The notes: generated by a model not told the origin, from the sequence alone. A stretch of 33,248 nt of DNA from an uncultured Pelagibacteraceae bacterium (GCA_902581405.1 CACHOJ010000008.1:1-33248), one strand, 5' to 3'. Positions 14,820 to 23,236 are shown, numbered from the stretch's first letter. Program-made: numbers and translations.

Positions 14820-15622
14820 ATATTTTATTTTTAGGAGATATTGTTGGGAACAGTGGTTGCAATGCAGTAAAAAAATTTTTGCCCACTATTATAAAATCAA
14901 AAAAAATTAACTTTGTAATTGTAAATGGTGAAAATGCAGCAAAAGAAGGAGTAGGAATTACCGAGAATATCGTTAACGAATTACTTAGTTCCGGGGTTGA
15001 TGTAATTACTACTGGCAACCATGTCTGGGATCAAAAAGAAACATTAGATTATATAAACAAACAAAACAGGTTACTAAGACCATCTAATTTGTCAGGTGAT
15101 GTTCCAGGTAACGGATTTGGGATTTACGACTCTATTGGAGGTTATAAAGTTGGTGTATTAAACTTAATGGGAAATGTTTTTATGAAAAAATGTGATGATG
15201 TATTTGTTAAAAGTAAATATTTTTTAGATAGAAATAAATTGAAAGATAAATATGATTTTCTTATAGTCGACTTTCACGGAGAAATTACCAGTGAAAAAAT
15301 GGCTATTGGCCATGTATTTGATGGTCAAGCCACCTTTGTTGTGGGTACTCACACTCATGTACCTACAAATGATGGAAGGTTGTTAAATAATGGAACTGCA
15401 TATTTAACAGATGCAGGAATGTGCGGAGATTATAACTCTGTAATTGGTATGAATACAGAAAATTCAATTAACAGATTTTTTAAAAGAGATTCTGTAAAGC
15501 ACTTCCCTGCAAAAGGCGAGGCAACGCTTTGTGGAGCAATTATTGAAGCTAATCCAAAAAATGGTTTGGCTTTAAACATCACTCAGTTTATATTTGGTGG
15601 TCAACTTCAAAGAGATAATTAA
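14816..15622 (+). CDS. ymdB: YmdB-family metallophosphoesterase
   Basis: This 268-residue protein matches the TIGR00282/YmdB family, binuclear-metal phosphoesterases that hydrolyse 2',3'-cyclic nucleotides in Bacillus and affect biofilm and sporulation there. Metal ligands are seen in order: Asp8 (LGDIVG), GEN 38-40, GNHVWD 67-72, DFHGE 152-156, and GTHTHVPTNDGR 177-188. The length is standard. No signal peptide is present, so it is cytoplasmic. It sits between fau and yebC with a 4-nt overlap and a 3-nt gap. The cellular substrate in this organism is unknown. Confidence 0.9.
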   Translation: MNILFLGDIVGNSGCNAVKKFLPTIIKSKKINFVIVNGENAAKEGVGITENIVNELLSSGVDVITTGNHVWDQKETLDYINKQNRLLRPSNLSGDVPGNGFGIYDSIGGYKVGVLNLMGNVFMKKCDDVFVKSKYFLDRNKLKDKYDFLIVDFHGEITSEKMAIGHVFDGQATFVVGTHTHVPTNDGRLLNNGTAYLTDAGMCGDYNSVIGMNTENSINRFFKRDSVKHFPAKGEATLCGAIIEANPKNGLALNITQFIFGGQLQRDN

Positions 15623-15625
15623 ATC

Positions 15626-16339
15626 ATGGCGGGCCATTCTCATTGGGCAGGTATAAAACATAAAAAAGGTAAGGCAGATAAACAAAGAGCCGCAATATTT
15701 TCAAAATTATCAAGAGAAATAACAGTTGCTGCTAAACTTGGAGATAAAAATCCAGACATGAATTCTAGATTACGATCGGCTATTCAAGCAGCAAGATCAG
15801 CTAATATGCCTAAAGATAATATTGAAAGAGCGATTGATAAATCATCAATTGCTGCTGATACAAATTTTGAAAGCATAAGATACGAAGGTTTTGGACCTGC
15901 AAAAACTGCAATAGTTGTTATCACATTAACAGATAATAAAAATAGAACAGCATCTAATATTAGAACAATTTTTCAAAAATATGGAGGAGGACTCGGTACT
16001 CAAGGATCTGCATCACATAATTTTATTCAACAAGGAGTAATAAAAGTAAATAAAAAAGAAATGAATGAAGAAAAGATCTTTGAATTAGCAACAAACGCGG
16101 GAGCTAATGATTGTATTTTTCATGATGAGTTTTATGAAATTCATACAAAAAAAGATGAAATATACGACGTAAAAAATATTATGGAAAAAGAAATTTCTAA
16201 TTTCATATCAACAGAAATTGAATGGACTCCAATAAATAAAATCAAATTAAATCAAGAAGATAAAGAAAAAATGATAAAATTTTTAGAAATTCTGGAGGAA
16301 GATGATGATGTGCAAAATGTTTTCGTTAATGCTGTATAA
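15626..16339 (+). CDS. yebC: YebC/PmpR family regulatory protein
   Basis: This 237-residue protein starts with the family signature MAGHSHWAGIKHKKGKADKQ and continues FSKLSREITVAAKLG. The later block FGPAKTAIVVITLTDNKNRT and the acidic C-terminal domain are also typical. Members were described as DNA-binding regulators (PmpR) and, more recently, as factors helping ribosomes at proline-rich stretches (mitochondrial TACO1, bacterial YebC), so a translation role is plausible alongside EF-P. In most proteobacteria yebC precedes ruvC-ruvA-ruvB; here a RuvC-like gene follows after 9 nt, but ruvA and ruvB do not. Confidence 0.93.
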   Translation: MAGHSHWAGIKHKKGKADKQRAAIFSKLSREITVAAKLGDKNPDMNSRLRSAIQAARSANMPKDNIERAIDKSSIAADTNFESIRYEGFGPAKTAIVVITLTDNKNRTASNIRTIFQKYGGGLGTQGSASHNFIQQGVIKVNKKEMNEEKIFELATNAGANDCIFHDEFYEIHTKKDEIYDVKNIMEKEISNFISTEIEWTPINKIKLNQEDKEKMIKFLEILEEDDDVQNVFVNAV

Positions 16340-16348
16340 TAAAATTTT

Positions 16349-16837
16349 ATGTTAGTAATCGGAATTGACCCAGGTATAACAGGTGCAATATGCTTTTTTG
16401 AAGATGGAAAAATATTAGACGTTATAGATATGCCTATTATGGCATCAGGAAATAAAAATAAAAAGCAAGTAAATGGTAGCCAAATATTTAATGAAATATC
16501 TTTAAGAATTGAAAACCATAGATCAGAAAATATTAATGTTGTAGTTGAACAAGTCTCAGCAATGCCTGGCCAAGGTGTTACCAGTATGTTTAATTTTGGT
16601 CAATCATTTGGAGTTATAAAAGGAGTATGTGCAGCAATGCAACTTCCAATTTTTTTTGTAAGGCCTGCAAAATGGAAAAAACATTTCGATTTAATAAATT
16701 CTCAAAAAGATTCTAGTAGAGTCAAAGCAATTGAAATGTTTCCAAAGTTTTCATCAATGTTATCTCGAAAAAAAGACTCAAATAAAGCAGATGCAATATT
16801 AATTGCAAATTATCACTCAAATACAATAGAAAAATAA
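16349..16837 (+). CDS. RuvC-like Holliday junction nuclease, phage-type
   Basis: This 162-residue RNase H-fold nuclease starts with VIGIDPGITG (Asp7). A second acid, Glu67, is in VVVEQVS, and the C-terminal acids are Asp143 and Asp148 in KKDSNKADAILIAN. Between them is AMPGQGVTSMFNFGQSFGVI (71-90), followed by VRPAKWKKHF. That block is typical of RuvC-like resolvases in phages and some odd bacterial lineages; ordinary RuvC has an ET-F-x-N-x-N...GxARG pattern, absent here. It occupies the usual ruvC slot after yebC, so it may have replaced the cellular gene. All four acidic positions needed for two-metal catalysis appear present. Holliday junction cleavage is inferred, not shown. Confidence 0.75.
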   Translation: MLVIGIDPGITGAICFFEDGKILDVIDMPIMASGNKNKKQVNGSQIFNEISLRIENHRSENINVVVEQVSAMPGQGVTSMFNFGQSFGVIKGVCAAMQLPIFFVRPAKWKKHFDLINSQKDSSRVKAIEMFPKFSSMLSRKKDSNKADAILIANYHSNTIEK

Positions 16838-16893
16838 ATGAAGTTAATTTGAATAGTCAAATTCATGACACATTTTAGTGTGAAATCAATAGT

Positions 16894-17568
16894 ATGGATG
16901 CAGATATAACTTCCCAAGCAGTTGGAATAGCAAGCAATACGGACTTTTCAATTTTAAGTTTATTTTTAAGGGCAGATTTTATTGTAAAGTCAGTAATAAT
17001 ACTTCTAATAGCTAGCTCAGTTTATTCTTGGGCTATAATATTTGATAAAGTTATAATGTTTAGAAGAATAAATAAAGATGCAGAGGATTTTGAGGAAAGA
17101 TTTTGGAAATCTAAGTCTGCAGAAACATTTTATAATAGTTTACCTGCATCAGTAGATAATCCAATGGCTCATTTATTTAAGGACTCAATGCAAGCTGTGA
17201 TGAAATCTAGATCAAAAACAAATATTAGTCAAAGACTTGAAAATATTTTAGAAGTTAATATTGAAAAACAAATGAACATTGTAAATAATAAATTTATTTT
17301 TCTTGCAACAGTTGGTTCTACAGCTCCTTTTATTGGATTATTTGGAACAGTTTGGGGAATAATGAATTCTTTCCAATCAATTGCAATATCGAGGAATACA
17401 AGCTTGGCAATTGTTGCTCCAGGAATTGCCGAAGCTTTGTTTGCAACTGCATTAGGTTTGTTGGCTGCAATACCGGCGGTAATTGCGTATAATAAATTTG
17501 GAAATGACTCAAAAAAATATTCACAAAAATTAGAAAACTTTTCAAAGAGATTTATTTCAATAATTTAA
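16894..17568 (+). CDS. tolQ: Tol-Pal system protein TolQ
   Basis: This 224-residue inner-membrane protein is of the TolQ/ExbB/MotA type. Three membrane helices are visible (about 32-52, 132-156 and 168-192), with a cytoplasmic loop between the first and second. The conserved segment FLATVGSTAPFIGLFGTVWG is followed by MNSFQ and GIAEALFATALGLLAAIPAV. With TolR it forms the proton-driven motor that pulls on TolA during division. ybgC, often just upstream, is missing. The 56-nt leader before the ATG holds two small inverted repeats. tolR follows after one base. ExbB is the alternative, but tolA, tolB and pal downstream settle the call. Confidence 0.95.
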   Translation: MDADITSQAVGIASNTDFSILSLFLRADFIVKSVIILLIASSVYSWAIIFDKVIMFRRINKDAEDFEERFWKSKSAETFYNSLPASVDNPMAHLFKDSMQAVMKSRSKTNISQRLENILEVNIEKQMNIVNNKFIFLATVGSTAPFIGLFGTVWGIMNSFQSIAISRNTSLAIVAPGIAEALFATALGLLAAIPAVIAYNKFGNDSKKYSQKLENFSKRFISII

Positions 17569-17569
17569 A

Positions 17570-17986
17570 ATGGCATTTAAGTTTAATCGTTCAGAAAAAG
17601 AACCGATGAGTGAAATTAATGTAACCCCTTTTGTAGATGTAATGCTTGTTCTTCTTATTATTTTCATGGTTACAGCTCCACTACTAACTGTCGGAGTGCA
17701 AGTTGATCTACCTGAAACTTCAGCCGACTCTTTGCCTGAGGAAAGTGAACCACTTACATTAACTATAAACTCAAAAGGTGAGGTTTTTATTCAGGAAACT
17801 AAAATTGAATTTGATAATTTAATAAAAAAAATATTAGCAGTTTCTAAAAACAGAACTGATACAAGAATATATGTAAGAGGTGATAAAACAATCAACTACG
17901 GAAGAGTTTTAGAGGTAATGGGTAAACTCTCAGGTTCCGGTTTCACTAAAGTTGCTTTAATATCTGAGCCATATAAGGAAAGATAA
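17570..17986 (+). CDS. tolR: Tol-Pal system protein TolR
   Basis: This 138-residue ExbD/TolR-family protein has a short cytoplasmic tail ending in MSEINVTPFVDVMLVLLIIF, one membrane helix (about 21-42) with the essential proton-carrying Asp23, and a periplasmic domain that binds peptidoglycan when unlocked. YVRGDKTINYGRVLEVMGKL is the conserved C-terminal element. It lies one base after tolQ and two bases before tolA. Confidence 0.95.
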   Translation: MAFKFNRSEKEPMSEINVTPFVDVMLVLLIIFMVTAPLLTVGVQVDLPETSADSLPEESEPLTLTINSKGEVFIQETKIEFDNLIKKILAVSKNRTDTRIYVRGDKTINYGRVLEVMGKLSGSGFTKVALISEPYKER

Positions 17987-17988
17987 AC

Positions 17989-19056
17989 TTGTATAATAAA
18001 TTAGCATTAAGTGGTGTTCCAAATGTAGTTAATAATTTTTCTTATGGAATGTTATTTTCCATTTTATTTCATGGATCGATATTTGTAGCTACAATTTTTG
18101 CTCTTCCATTTGTTGCAAAAAAACCAATAGAATTACTGCCGAGTATTTCTGTTGAATTAATTCAAATTTCTGAGCAAATGAATATTCCATATGCGCCTAA
18201 AGCAGCTAAGATTATTGAAAAAGTTAAGACTGACAATAAAAAATTACTTTCTGAGCAAGCACCCCCAAAAGAGATTGAACAAGAAAAAAAAAAACAAGCA
18301 AAATTGGATAATCAAAAAGACGAAATTGACTTATCAAAATCAAAAAAGGTACCTGTCCCTGAAAAAAAACAGAACAAAGTTAAACTTGATAAAATTGAAA
18401 CAATACCTTTACCTGATAAAAAAATTGAAAAAATTGAAACAAAACAAGAAAGCGATCAACAACCATCTAAAGAAATAAAAAAAATAGTAGTTGAAAAAGA
18501 AAAGAAAAAAAAAATTGAAATAGAGATCGAAAAAGATCCTGTAATTAAAGATTTTGTAAAAAAAATAAAACCGATTAAAAAAGATAAAGTAATTCAAGCC
18601 TCAGAGTATGAAAAAAAAGAGATTGATGTTGATTTAATAAAGGGGTTAATAGCAAAACAATACGAAAATGTTGGAGAAGTAAAAAAAAAAGCTGATGGTA
18701 TTACTCAATCTGATGACGCATCAATGAGATTAACAAAATTATCTATTACAACTGAATATTCTATTCAGATGCAATATAAAGATTGCTGGTCACCACCGAT
18801 GGGAGCTGAGTATAAAAAAAATAATTATTTAGTTACAGTCAAACTTGATTTAGAAAAGAATGGCAGAGTAAAAAGTAGAGAAATTTTAGAAAGAAATAGA
18901 ATGGGAACAGACGGTAAATATAGAATCTTTGCTGAGGCTGTTGATCGAGCAGTATTAAAGTGTAATCCTTTAAAAAATCTTCCTGCTAAAACTTATGAAA
19001 ATTGGAGCACTATGATACTAAGATTTAATCCAGAAGGAATGATGGTTGGTGAATGA
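17989..19056 (+). CDS. tolA: TolA-like energy transducer
   Basis: This 355-residue protein has a short N-terminus, one membrane helix (about residues 21-43) and a long Lys/Glu/Pro linker (about 60-215). A C-terminal TonB/TolA-like domain (about 235-355) contains YSIQMQYKDCWSPPMGAEYK and VTVKLDLEKNGRV. It spans the periplasm from the TolQR motor to Pal/TolB. The start is TTG at 17989, 2 nt after tolR; Met20 is the first in-frame ATG and would remove the short cytoplasmic tail. The linker is encoded by many poly-A runs, the longest being 11 A at 18284-18294. Its sequence is low-complexity, so the call rests on architecture, C-terminal domain and operon position. It overlaps tolB by 4 nt. Confidence 0.87.
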   Translation: MYNKLALSGVPNVVNNFSYGMLFSILFHGSIFVATIFALPFVAKKPIELLPSISVELIQISEQMNIPYAPKAAKIIEKVKTDNKKLLSEQAPPKEIEQEKKKQAKLDNQKDEIDLSKSKKVPVPEKKQNKVKLDKIETIPLPDKKIEKIETKQESDQQPSKEIKKIVVEKEKKKKIEIEIEKDPVIKDFVKKIKPIKKDKVIQASEYEKKEIDVDLIKGLIAKQYENVGEVKKKADGITQSDDASMRLTKLSITTEYSIQMQYKDCWSPPMGAEYKKNNYLVTVKLDLEKNGRVKSREILERNRMGTDGKYRIFAEAVDRAVLKCNPLKNLPAKTYENWSTMILRFNPEGMMVGE

Positions 19057-20417
19057 AAAAAAAATTATTTTTAATATTTCTTCTATATTCAATTTTTAAA
19101 CCAAGTGTTAGTTTTTCTATCGTAGAAATTGATATAACTAGGGGCAATCTTGACCCCATGCCTATTTCTGTATCACCATTTTTTTCAAATAAAGATTCTA
19201 GAAATAAAATTATGGATATCTTAAAGATTAACAATTTAGGTTTAGAGATATCGAAAGTGATAGAAAATAATTTAGAAAAGACTGGACTGTTTAATGCCAT
19301 TGATAAAGAAGCATTTTTACAAAAACCAGACATTGCTCATTTAAAACCTAGGTTCGAAGATTGGAAGTTGATCAAATCTCAAGTTTTAATTACAGGTAAA
19401 GTTACATCTAAAATAATTAATGATAAAGATTATATAAATGTGGAATTCAAACTTTGGGACGTGATAGGCGCAAAAATGGTAGATGGTTTTTCTTTAACAA
19501 CAACTCCACGTTCTTGGAGAAGAGTTGGTCATAAAATTTCTGATAAAATATATGAACGACTGACTGGTGAAAATGGTTATTTTGATACTAGAATAATATA
19601 TGTAGCTGAAGAAGGGCCAAAAACACAAAGAGTAAAAAAATTAGCTTTGATGGATCAAGATGGTTTTAATACTAAGTATATAACATTAGGAAATGAATTA
19701 GTATTAACTCCAAGGTTTAATCCAGCTGACGATAAAATTATAACTTATATGTCATACTTTAGAAACATGCCTAGGGTATATATTGTAAATCTTCAAACGG
19801 GTGAGCAAAAGGTTGTAGGTGATTTTAGAGGAATGACATTTGCCCCAAGATTTTCTCCGGATGGAAAAAAACTAATAATGAGTTTAGCAAAAGATGGAAA
19901 TTCAGAAATTTGGGTTAGAGATCTAGAAACAAACATTCAAGAAAAATTAACTGATCACCCATCAATAGATACATCACCTTCATACTCACCTGATGGAAAA
20001 TTTATTACATTTAACTCTGACAGAAGTGGTTATCAACAAATTTATGTGATGAGGAGCGATGGCTCAAAAGTTAAAAGAATATCATTTGGAAAAGGTATTT
20101 ACGGTACACCTGTTTGGTCACCTAGGGGAGATTTAATAGCTTTTACAAAACTTCACAAAGGAAAATTTTTTATTGGAGTTATGAGAACAGATGGATCTGG
20201 AGAAAGATTGCTTACAGAGAATTTTTATCAAGAAGCACCCTCATGGTCGCCAAACGGACGAACAATCATATTCTATAGAGAAACAAAAACTAATGATGAA
20301 GGTCAGGGATTTTCAGCAAAATTGTGGTCTATTGATTTAACTGGATACAACGAGAGGTTGGTAAAAACTGAGACTGACGCGTCAGACCCTTCTTGGTCTT
20401 CTTTATTAGGAAATTAA
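19053..20417 (+). CDS. tolB: Tol-Pal system periplasmic protein TolB
   Basis: This 454-residue protein has an N-terminal secretion signal (basic KKK, then hydrophobic LFLIFLLYSIF, cleavage near VSFS). A TolB N-terminal domain follows (IVEIDITRGNLDPMPISVSP, then the VLITGKV and FKLWDV strands). A six-bladed propeller is built of PD40 repeats, recognised by FSPDGKKL, YSPDGKFITF, WSPRGDLIAF and WSPNGRTIIF. TolB docks on Pal in the periplasm. The length is normal. The start overlaps tolA by 4 nt. pal is separated by 94 nt and appears to have its own promoter. Confidence 0.96.
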   Translation: MKKKLFLIFLLYSIFKPSVSFSIVEIDITRGNLDPMPISVSPFFSNKDSRNKIMDILKINNLGLEISKVIENNLEKTGLFNAIDKEAFLQKPDIAHLKPRFEDWKLIKSQVLITGKVTSKIINDKDYINVEFKLWDVIGAKMVDGFSLTTTPRSWRRVGHKISDKIYERLTGENGYFDTRIIYVAEEGPKTQRVKKLALMDQDGFNTKYITLGNELVLTPRFNPADDKIITYMSYFRNMPRVYIVNLQTGEQKVVGDFRGMTFAPRFSPDGKKLIMSLAKDGNSEIWVRDLETNIQEKLTDHPSIDTSPSYSPDGKFITFNSDRSGYQQIYVMRSDGSKVKRISFGKGIYGTPVWSPRGDLIAFTKLHKGKFFIGVMRTDGSGERLLTENFYQEAPSWSPNGRTIIFYRETKTNDEGQGFSAKLWSIDLTGYNERLVKTETDASDPSWSSLLGN

Positions 20418-20445
20418 AGAAAATAAGGGATTTTGTTAAATTAGG

Positions 20446-20474
20446 TTGATTTTTGTAGACAAAACATCTAATTA
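20446..20474 (+). promoter_or_regulatory. Candidate promoter of pal
   Basis: TTGATT (20446-20451) and TAATTA (20469-20474) are 17 nt apart in the 94-nt gap between tolB and pal. A strong AAGGAG ribosome site follows at 20501-20506, 5 nt before the pal ATG. Together with the terminator after pal, this would make pal a separately boosted one-gene transcript. Confidence 0.4.
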
Positions 20475-20511
20475 CATGATTAATTCATAATATTCTATTT
20501 AAGGAGCAAAA

Positions 20512-21066
20512 ATGAATCTAAGCAAAATTTTTAAAAATGCATTTCTTGTTATTATGTTTGGTTTAATTGTAACCGCATGTGCAACTAAGAAGTCTGTCAA
20601 AACAACAACAGAGTCAACATCAAGCAGTACGACTGCTGCTGAGACTCAGAAAGCAGATCCAATTGAAAAATTGGATGCGTTAATGCAGGGCGATGTATAT
20701 ATAGGCTCTGATACTGTAGGGGAACTTGCAAGTGGAGTTCCAGACAGAGTATTCTTTGCAACAAATGAAACAATATTAACAACTGCTTCTAGAGAAACTC
20801 TTAGGAAGCAAGCAGCTTGGTTAAGACAAAACCCAGATGTGACAGTTGTAGTTGAAGGTCATGCTGATGAGCGAGGAACGAGAGAATACAACTTAGCTTT
20901 AGGAGAGAGAAGAGCAAATTCCGCTAAAGATTATCTTATGACTTACGGTGTTTCATCTGATCGAATTAAAGTTTTAAGTTATGGTAAGGAAAGACCTGTA
21001 GACTCCGGCTCAAATCCACTTTCATGGTCAAAAAACAGAAGATCTGTAACAGTAAAAGCAAACTAA
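20512..21066 (+). CDS. pal: Peptidoglycan-associated lipoprotein Pal
   Basis: This 184-residue outer-membrane lipoprotein has a lipobox ending at Cys23 (GLIVTAC), so lipidation at Cys23 is expected. A Ser/Thr-rich tether (about 28-50) follows. The OmpA C-like domain (about 76-184) contains FFATNETILT, then GHADERGTREYN (116-127) and GERRANSAKDYL, whose Asp and Arg bind diaminopimelate of peptidoglycan. Pal anchors the outer membrane to the wall and is the cargo of the Tol motor. An optimal AAGGAG site and a strong terminator fit its usual high expression. Confidence 0.97.
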   Translation: MNLSKIFKNAFLVIMFGLIVTACATKKSVKTTTESTSSSTTAAETQKADPIEKLDALMQGDVYIGSDTVGELASGVPDRVFFATNETILTTASRETLRKQAAWLRQNPDVTVVVEGHADERGTREYNLALGERRANSAKDYLMTYGVSSDRIKVLSYGKERPVDSGSNPLSWSKNRRSVTVKAN

Positions 21067-21080
21067 AATTAAATTTATAA

Positions 21081-21113
21081 GACCCTAACATAACTATGTT
21101 AGGGTCTTCTTTT
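21081..21113 (+). terminator. Rho-independent terminator after pal
   Basis: GACCCTAACAT (21081-21091) pairs perfectly with ATGTTAGGGTC (21096-21106) around a 4-nt loop, followed by TTCTTTT. It lies 15 nt after the pal stop. It is the only strong intrinsic terminator I see in the window, so pal is probably the end of the Tol transcript. Confidence 0.9.
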
Positions 21114-21141
21114 CGCCATCATTATAATTACTAATGCTTTT

Positions 21142-22161
21142 ATGAAATTATTAGTTAAGTTAATTTTGATTAACTTTTTATATTTTTTATTTTTTTCATC
21201 AAATATCTCTTTTTCCCAAGAACAAGAAGTTAGTGAAATCTTAGAAAATATCCAAAAAGATCTTAGAACTTTAGAAAGAGCAGTCTACTCCCAATCATTT
21301 TCTGAAAATTCTGACAAATCTTCTAACCAAAGAGCATCAACAAAAGAGGCAGAACAGGCTTTAACAAAACATTTATTGAAATTGAGTGAAATAGAAATAC
21401 AATTTCAGGAATTGACAAACAGATTTGAGGAAATTAATTTCAAATTAGATAAACTTTCTAACGAGCTTTCAAAAGTTCAACAAGACAATCAATTAAGATT
21501 TGAGCAAATTGAAAAAAATTCAATAAATAACATAAATAATAATTCTCTTACCTCATTACCAAAAACTGAAGAAACAACAAAAAATGAGGAAAAGAATAAA
21601 ATAAAAATAATGCCTGGTTCTTCACAACCTAATTCACTCGGTGAGCTATCTTACAAGGATATGACCACAAGCGATGGTACACAGGTTATTGAAACAGTAG
21701 AGCAAACAGAAGCTATAATTTCTGAAGTTTTTAATTCGGAGGAAAAACTATTACCAGACGCAAGTCCTAAAGAGCAATACCAATTTGCAAGAAACTTTTT
21801 AAAGGTTGGAGATTATGAAAATGCAGAAAAAGCTTTTAGAGAATTTGTTTTAACTAATCCTGATAATGAATTATCAGGTAATGCACAGTATTGGTATGCT
21901 GAAACATACAGAATAAGACAAATGTATACTGATGCAGCGACTGCTTACTTGGAGGGATATCAAAAATATCCAAAAAGTAAAATTGCACCAGAAAATTTAT
22001 TAAAACTAGGAGTATCGTTGGTTCAGATGGGAGAGAAAGATCAAGGATGCTTGATGATCGCGGGAGTAAAAAAACAGTATCCTGACGCAACTCAATCTGT
22101 CCTTCAAAAGGCAAAGTATTATGAAGAAAAAGAATTTGAGTGCAAAAAAGAAAATTCATAA
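21142..22161 (+). CDS. cpoB: Tol-Pal system protein CpoB/YbgF
   Basis: This 339-residue periplasmic protein has a signal peptide (LLVKLILINFLYFLFFSSNI, cleaved near SFSQEQ) and an N-terminal coiled coil (about 30-130) that trimerises in homologues. A Ser/Thr/Glu linker follows, then a C-terminal TPR domain (about 208-330). TPR features include QYQFARNFLKVGDYENAEKA and AQYWYAETYRIRQMYTDAAT. CpoB links outer-membrane constriction by Tol-Pal to septal peptidoglycan synthesis. It follows pal after the terminator, so a new promoter in the short 21114-21141 gap or read-through is needed. Its end overlaps tilS if tilS begins at 22121. Confidence 0.9.
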   Translation: MKLLVKLILINFLYFLFFSSNISFSQEQEVSEILENIQKDLRTLERAVYSQSFSENSDKSSNQRASTKEAEQALTKHLLKLSEIEIQFQELTNRFEEINFKLDKLSNELSKVQQDNQLRFEQIEKNSINNINNNSLTSLPKTEETTKNEEKNKIKIMPGSSQPNSLGELSYKDMTTSDGTQVIETVEQTEAIISEVFNSEEKLLPDASPKEQYQFARNFLKVGDYENAEKAFREFVLTNPDNELSGNAQYWYAETYRIRQMYTDAATAYLEGYQKYPKSKIAPENLLKLGVSLVQMGEKDQGCLMIAGVKKQYPDATQSVLQKAKYYEEKEFECKKENS

Positions 22162-23173
22162 TTTTTATTTGAAAAAATTAGAAAACCCAAAAATAAAAAA
22201 AATTTATTCTAGTTTTGAAAAAAAATTATATGATAATATTTCAAAAAATTTCTGTGTAGCTGTTTCAGGAGGGCAAGATAGCATAGCCTTATCATTTCTA
22301 GCCAAATGTTTCTCATTGAAGGAAAAAAAAAATATTTTTTTTTTTATTGTAGATCATAAACTAAGAAAAAACTCTACATTTGAAGCAAATTTAGTCAAAA
22401 GAAAACTTAAATCATTTAATATAAATTGTGAAATCCTTACTATAAAAAAAGTTAAAAAATCATCAAACTTACAATCTTTTGCCCGAGAGAATAGATATAA
22501 ATTAATGGTAAAACAAAGTTTAAAAAAAAAAATTGATACTATTTTGACAGCACATCATAAAAATGACCTAATTGAGAATTTTTTTATCAGGTTATTAAGA
22601 GGCTCAGGTTTAAAAGGTTTAGCTTCGTTTGGAAATATTAAATCAAAAGCAAATTTTGATGATAATATTTCAATTTTAAGGCCTTTAATTAATTTATCAA
22701 AAAAAGATTTAATCTATATTTCAAAAAATACTTTTAATTTTAGTGTTGAGGATCCCTCAAACTTAGATAATAAATTTTTGAGAGTAAAAATTAGAAATCT
22801 CATTTCTAATTTAAAACAAGAAGGTTTAACATTTGAAAAATTTAAACTATCTTTAAATAATCTAAATAAATCCAATGATGCAATAGATTATTTTGTAAAA
22901 AAAAATATTAAATCTAATTCAAACTATATAACATTAAGTAAAAAATTAATTTTAAACAATGATTTTTTTAAGCAACCTGATGAAATAGTTTTTAGATCAT
23001 TTTCAGAGGTGATCCAAATAGTGGGTAATAAAAAAAACTATGCCAGAGGATCAAAAATTGAATCTTTAATAAATTATTTAAGGTCTTATAAAAACTCCAA
23101 AAAAAAAACACTTTCTGGATGCATGGTTCAAAAAATTGAGAATTCAGTCATAATTTATCCAGAAAATGAGTAA
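22121..23173 (+). CDS. tilS: tRNA(Ile)-lysidine synthase
   Basis: This 350-residue PP-loop ATPase turns C34 of the AUA-reading tRNA-Ile into lysidine, which is essential for decoding. The ATP motif SGGQDS is at 49-54, and HHKNDLIENFFIRLLRGSGL (about 145-165) matches the family HxxDQxExFLxRLxRGSG pattern with Asn for Gln. DPSNLDNKFLRVKIRN matches the DxSN...RxRIR signature. The C-terminal part is short and divergent. The ATG at 22121 overlaps cpoB by 41 nt; an in-frame TTG at 22169, 7 nt after the cpoB stop, is a credible start that keeps every motif. The tilS-ftsH order is common in proteobacteria. Confidence 0.9.
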   Translation: MKKKNLSAKKKIHNFYLKKLENPKIKKIYSSFEKKLYDNISKNFCVAVSGGQDSIALSFLAKCFSLKEKKNIFFFIVDHKLRKNSTFEANLVKRKLKSFNINCEILTIKKVKKSSNLQSFARENRYKLMVKQSLKKKIDTILTAHHKNDLIENFFIRLLRGSGLKGLASFGNIKSKANFDDNISILRPLINLSKKDLIYISKNTFNFSVEDPSNLDNKFLRVKIRNLISNLKQEGLTFEKFKLSLNNLNKSNDAIDYFVKKNIKSNSNYITLSKKLILNNDFFKQPDEIVFRSFSEVIQIVGNKKNYARGSKIESLINYLRSYKNSKKKTLSGCMVQKIENSVIIYPENE

Positions 23174-23181
23174 AATAATTT

Positions 23182-23201
23182 CAAATTGACACAAATTGAC
23201 A
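23182..23201 (+). repeat. Perfect tandem decamer before ftsH
   Basis: CAAATTGACA is repeated twice without a break, each copy carrying a perfect TTGACA (23186-23191 and 23196-23201). GATAAT lies at 23213-23218, but its spacing to either TTGACA (21 or 11 nt) is wrong for sigma-70. The ten-base period equals one helical turn, so this may be an operator or a flexible promoter for ftsH. Confidence 0.5.
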
Positions 23202-23236
23202 CTTGTTAATTTGATAATAATTCTTAATTTAACAGT

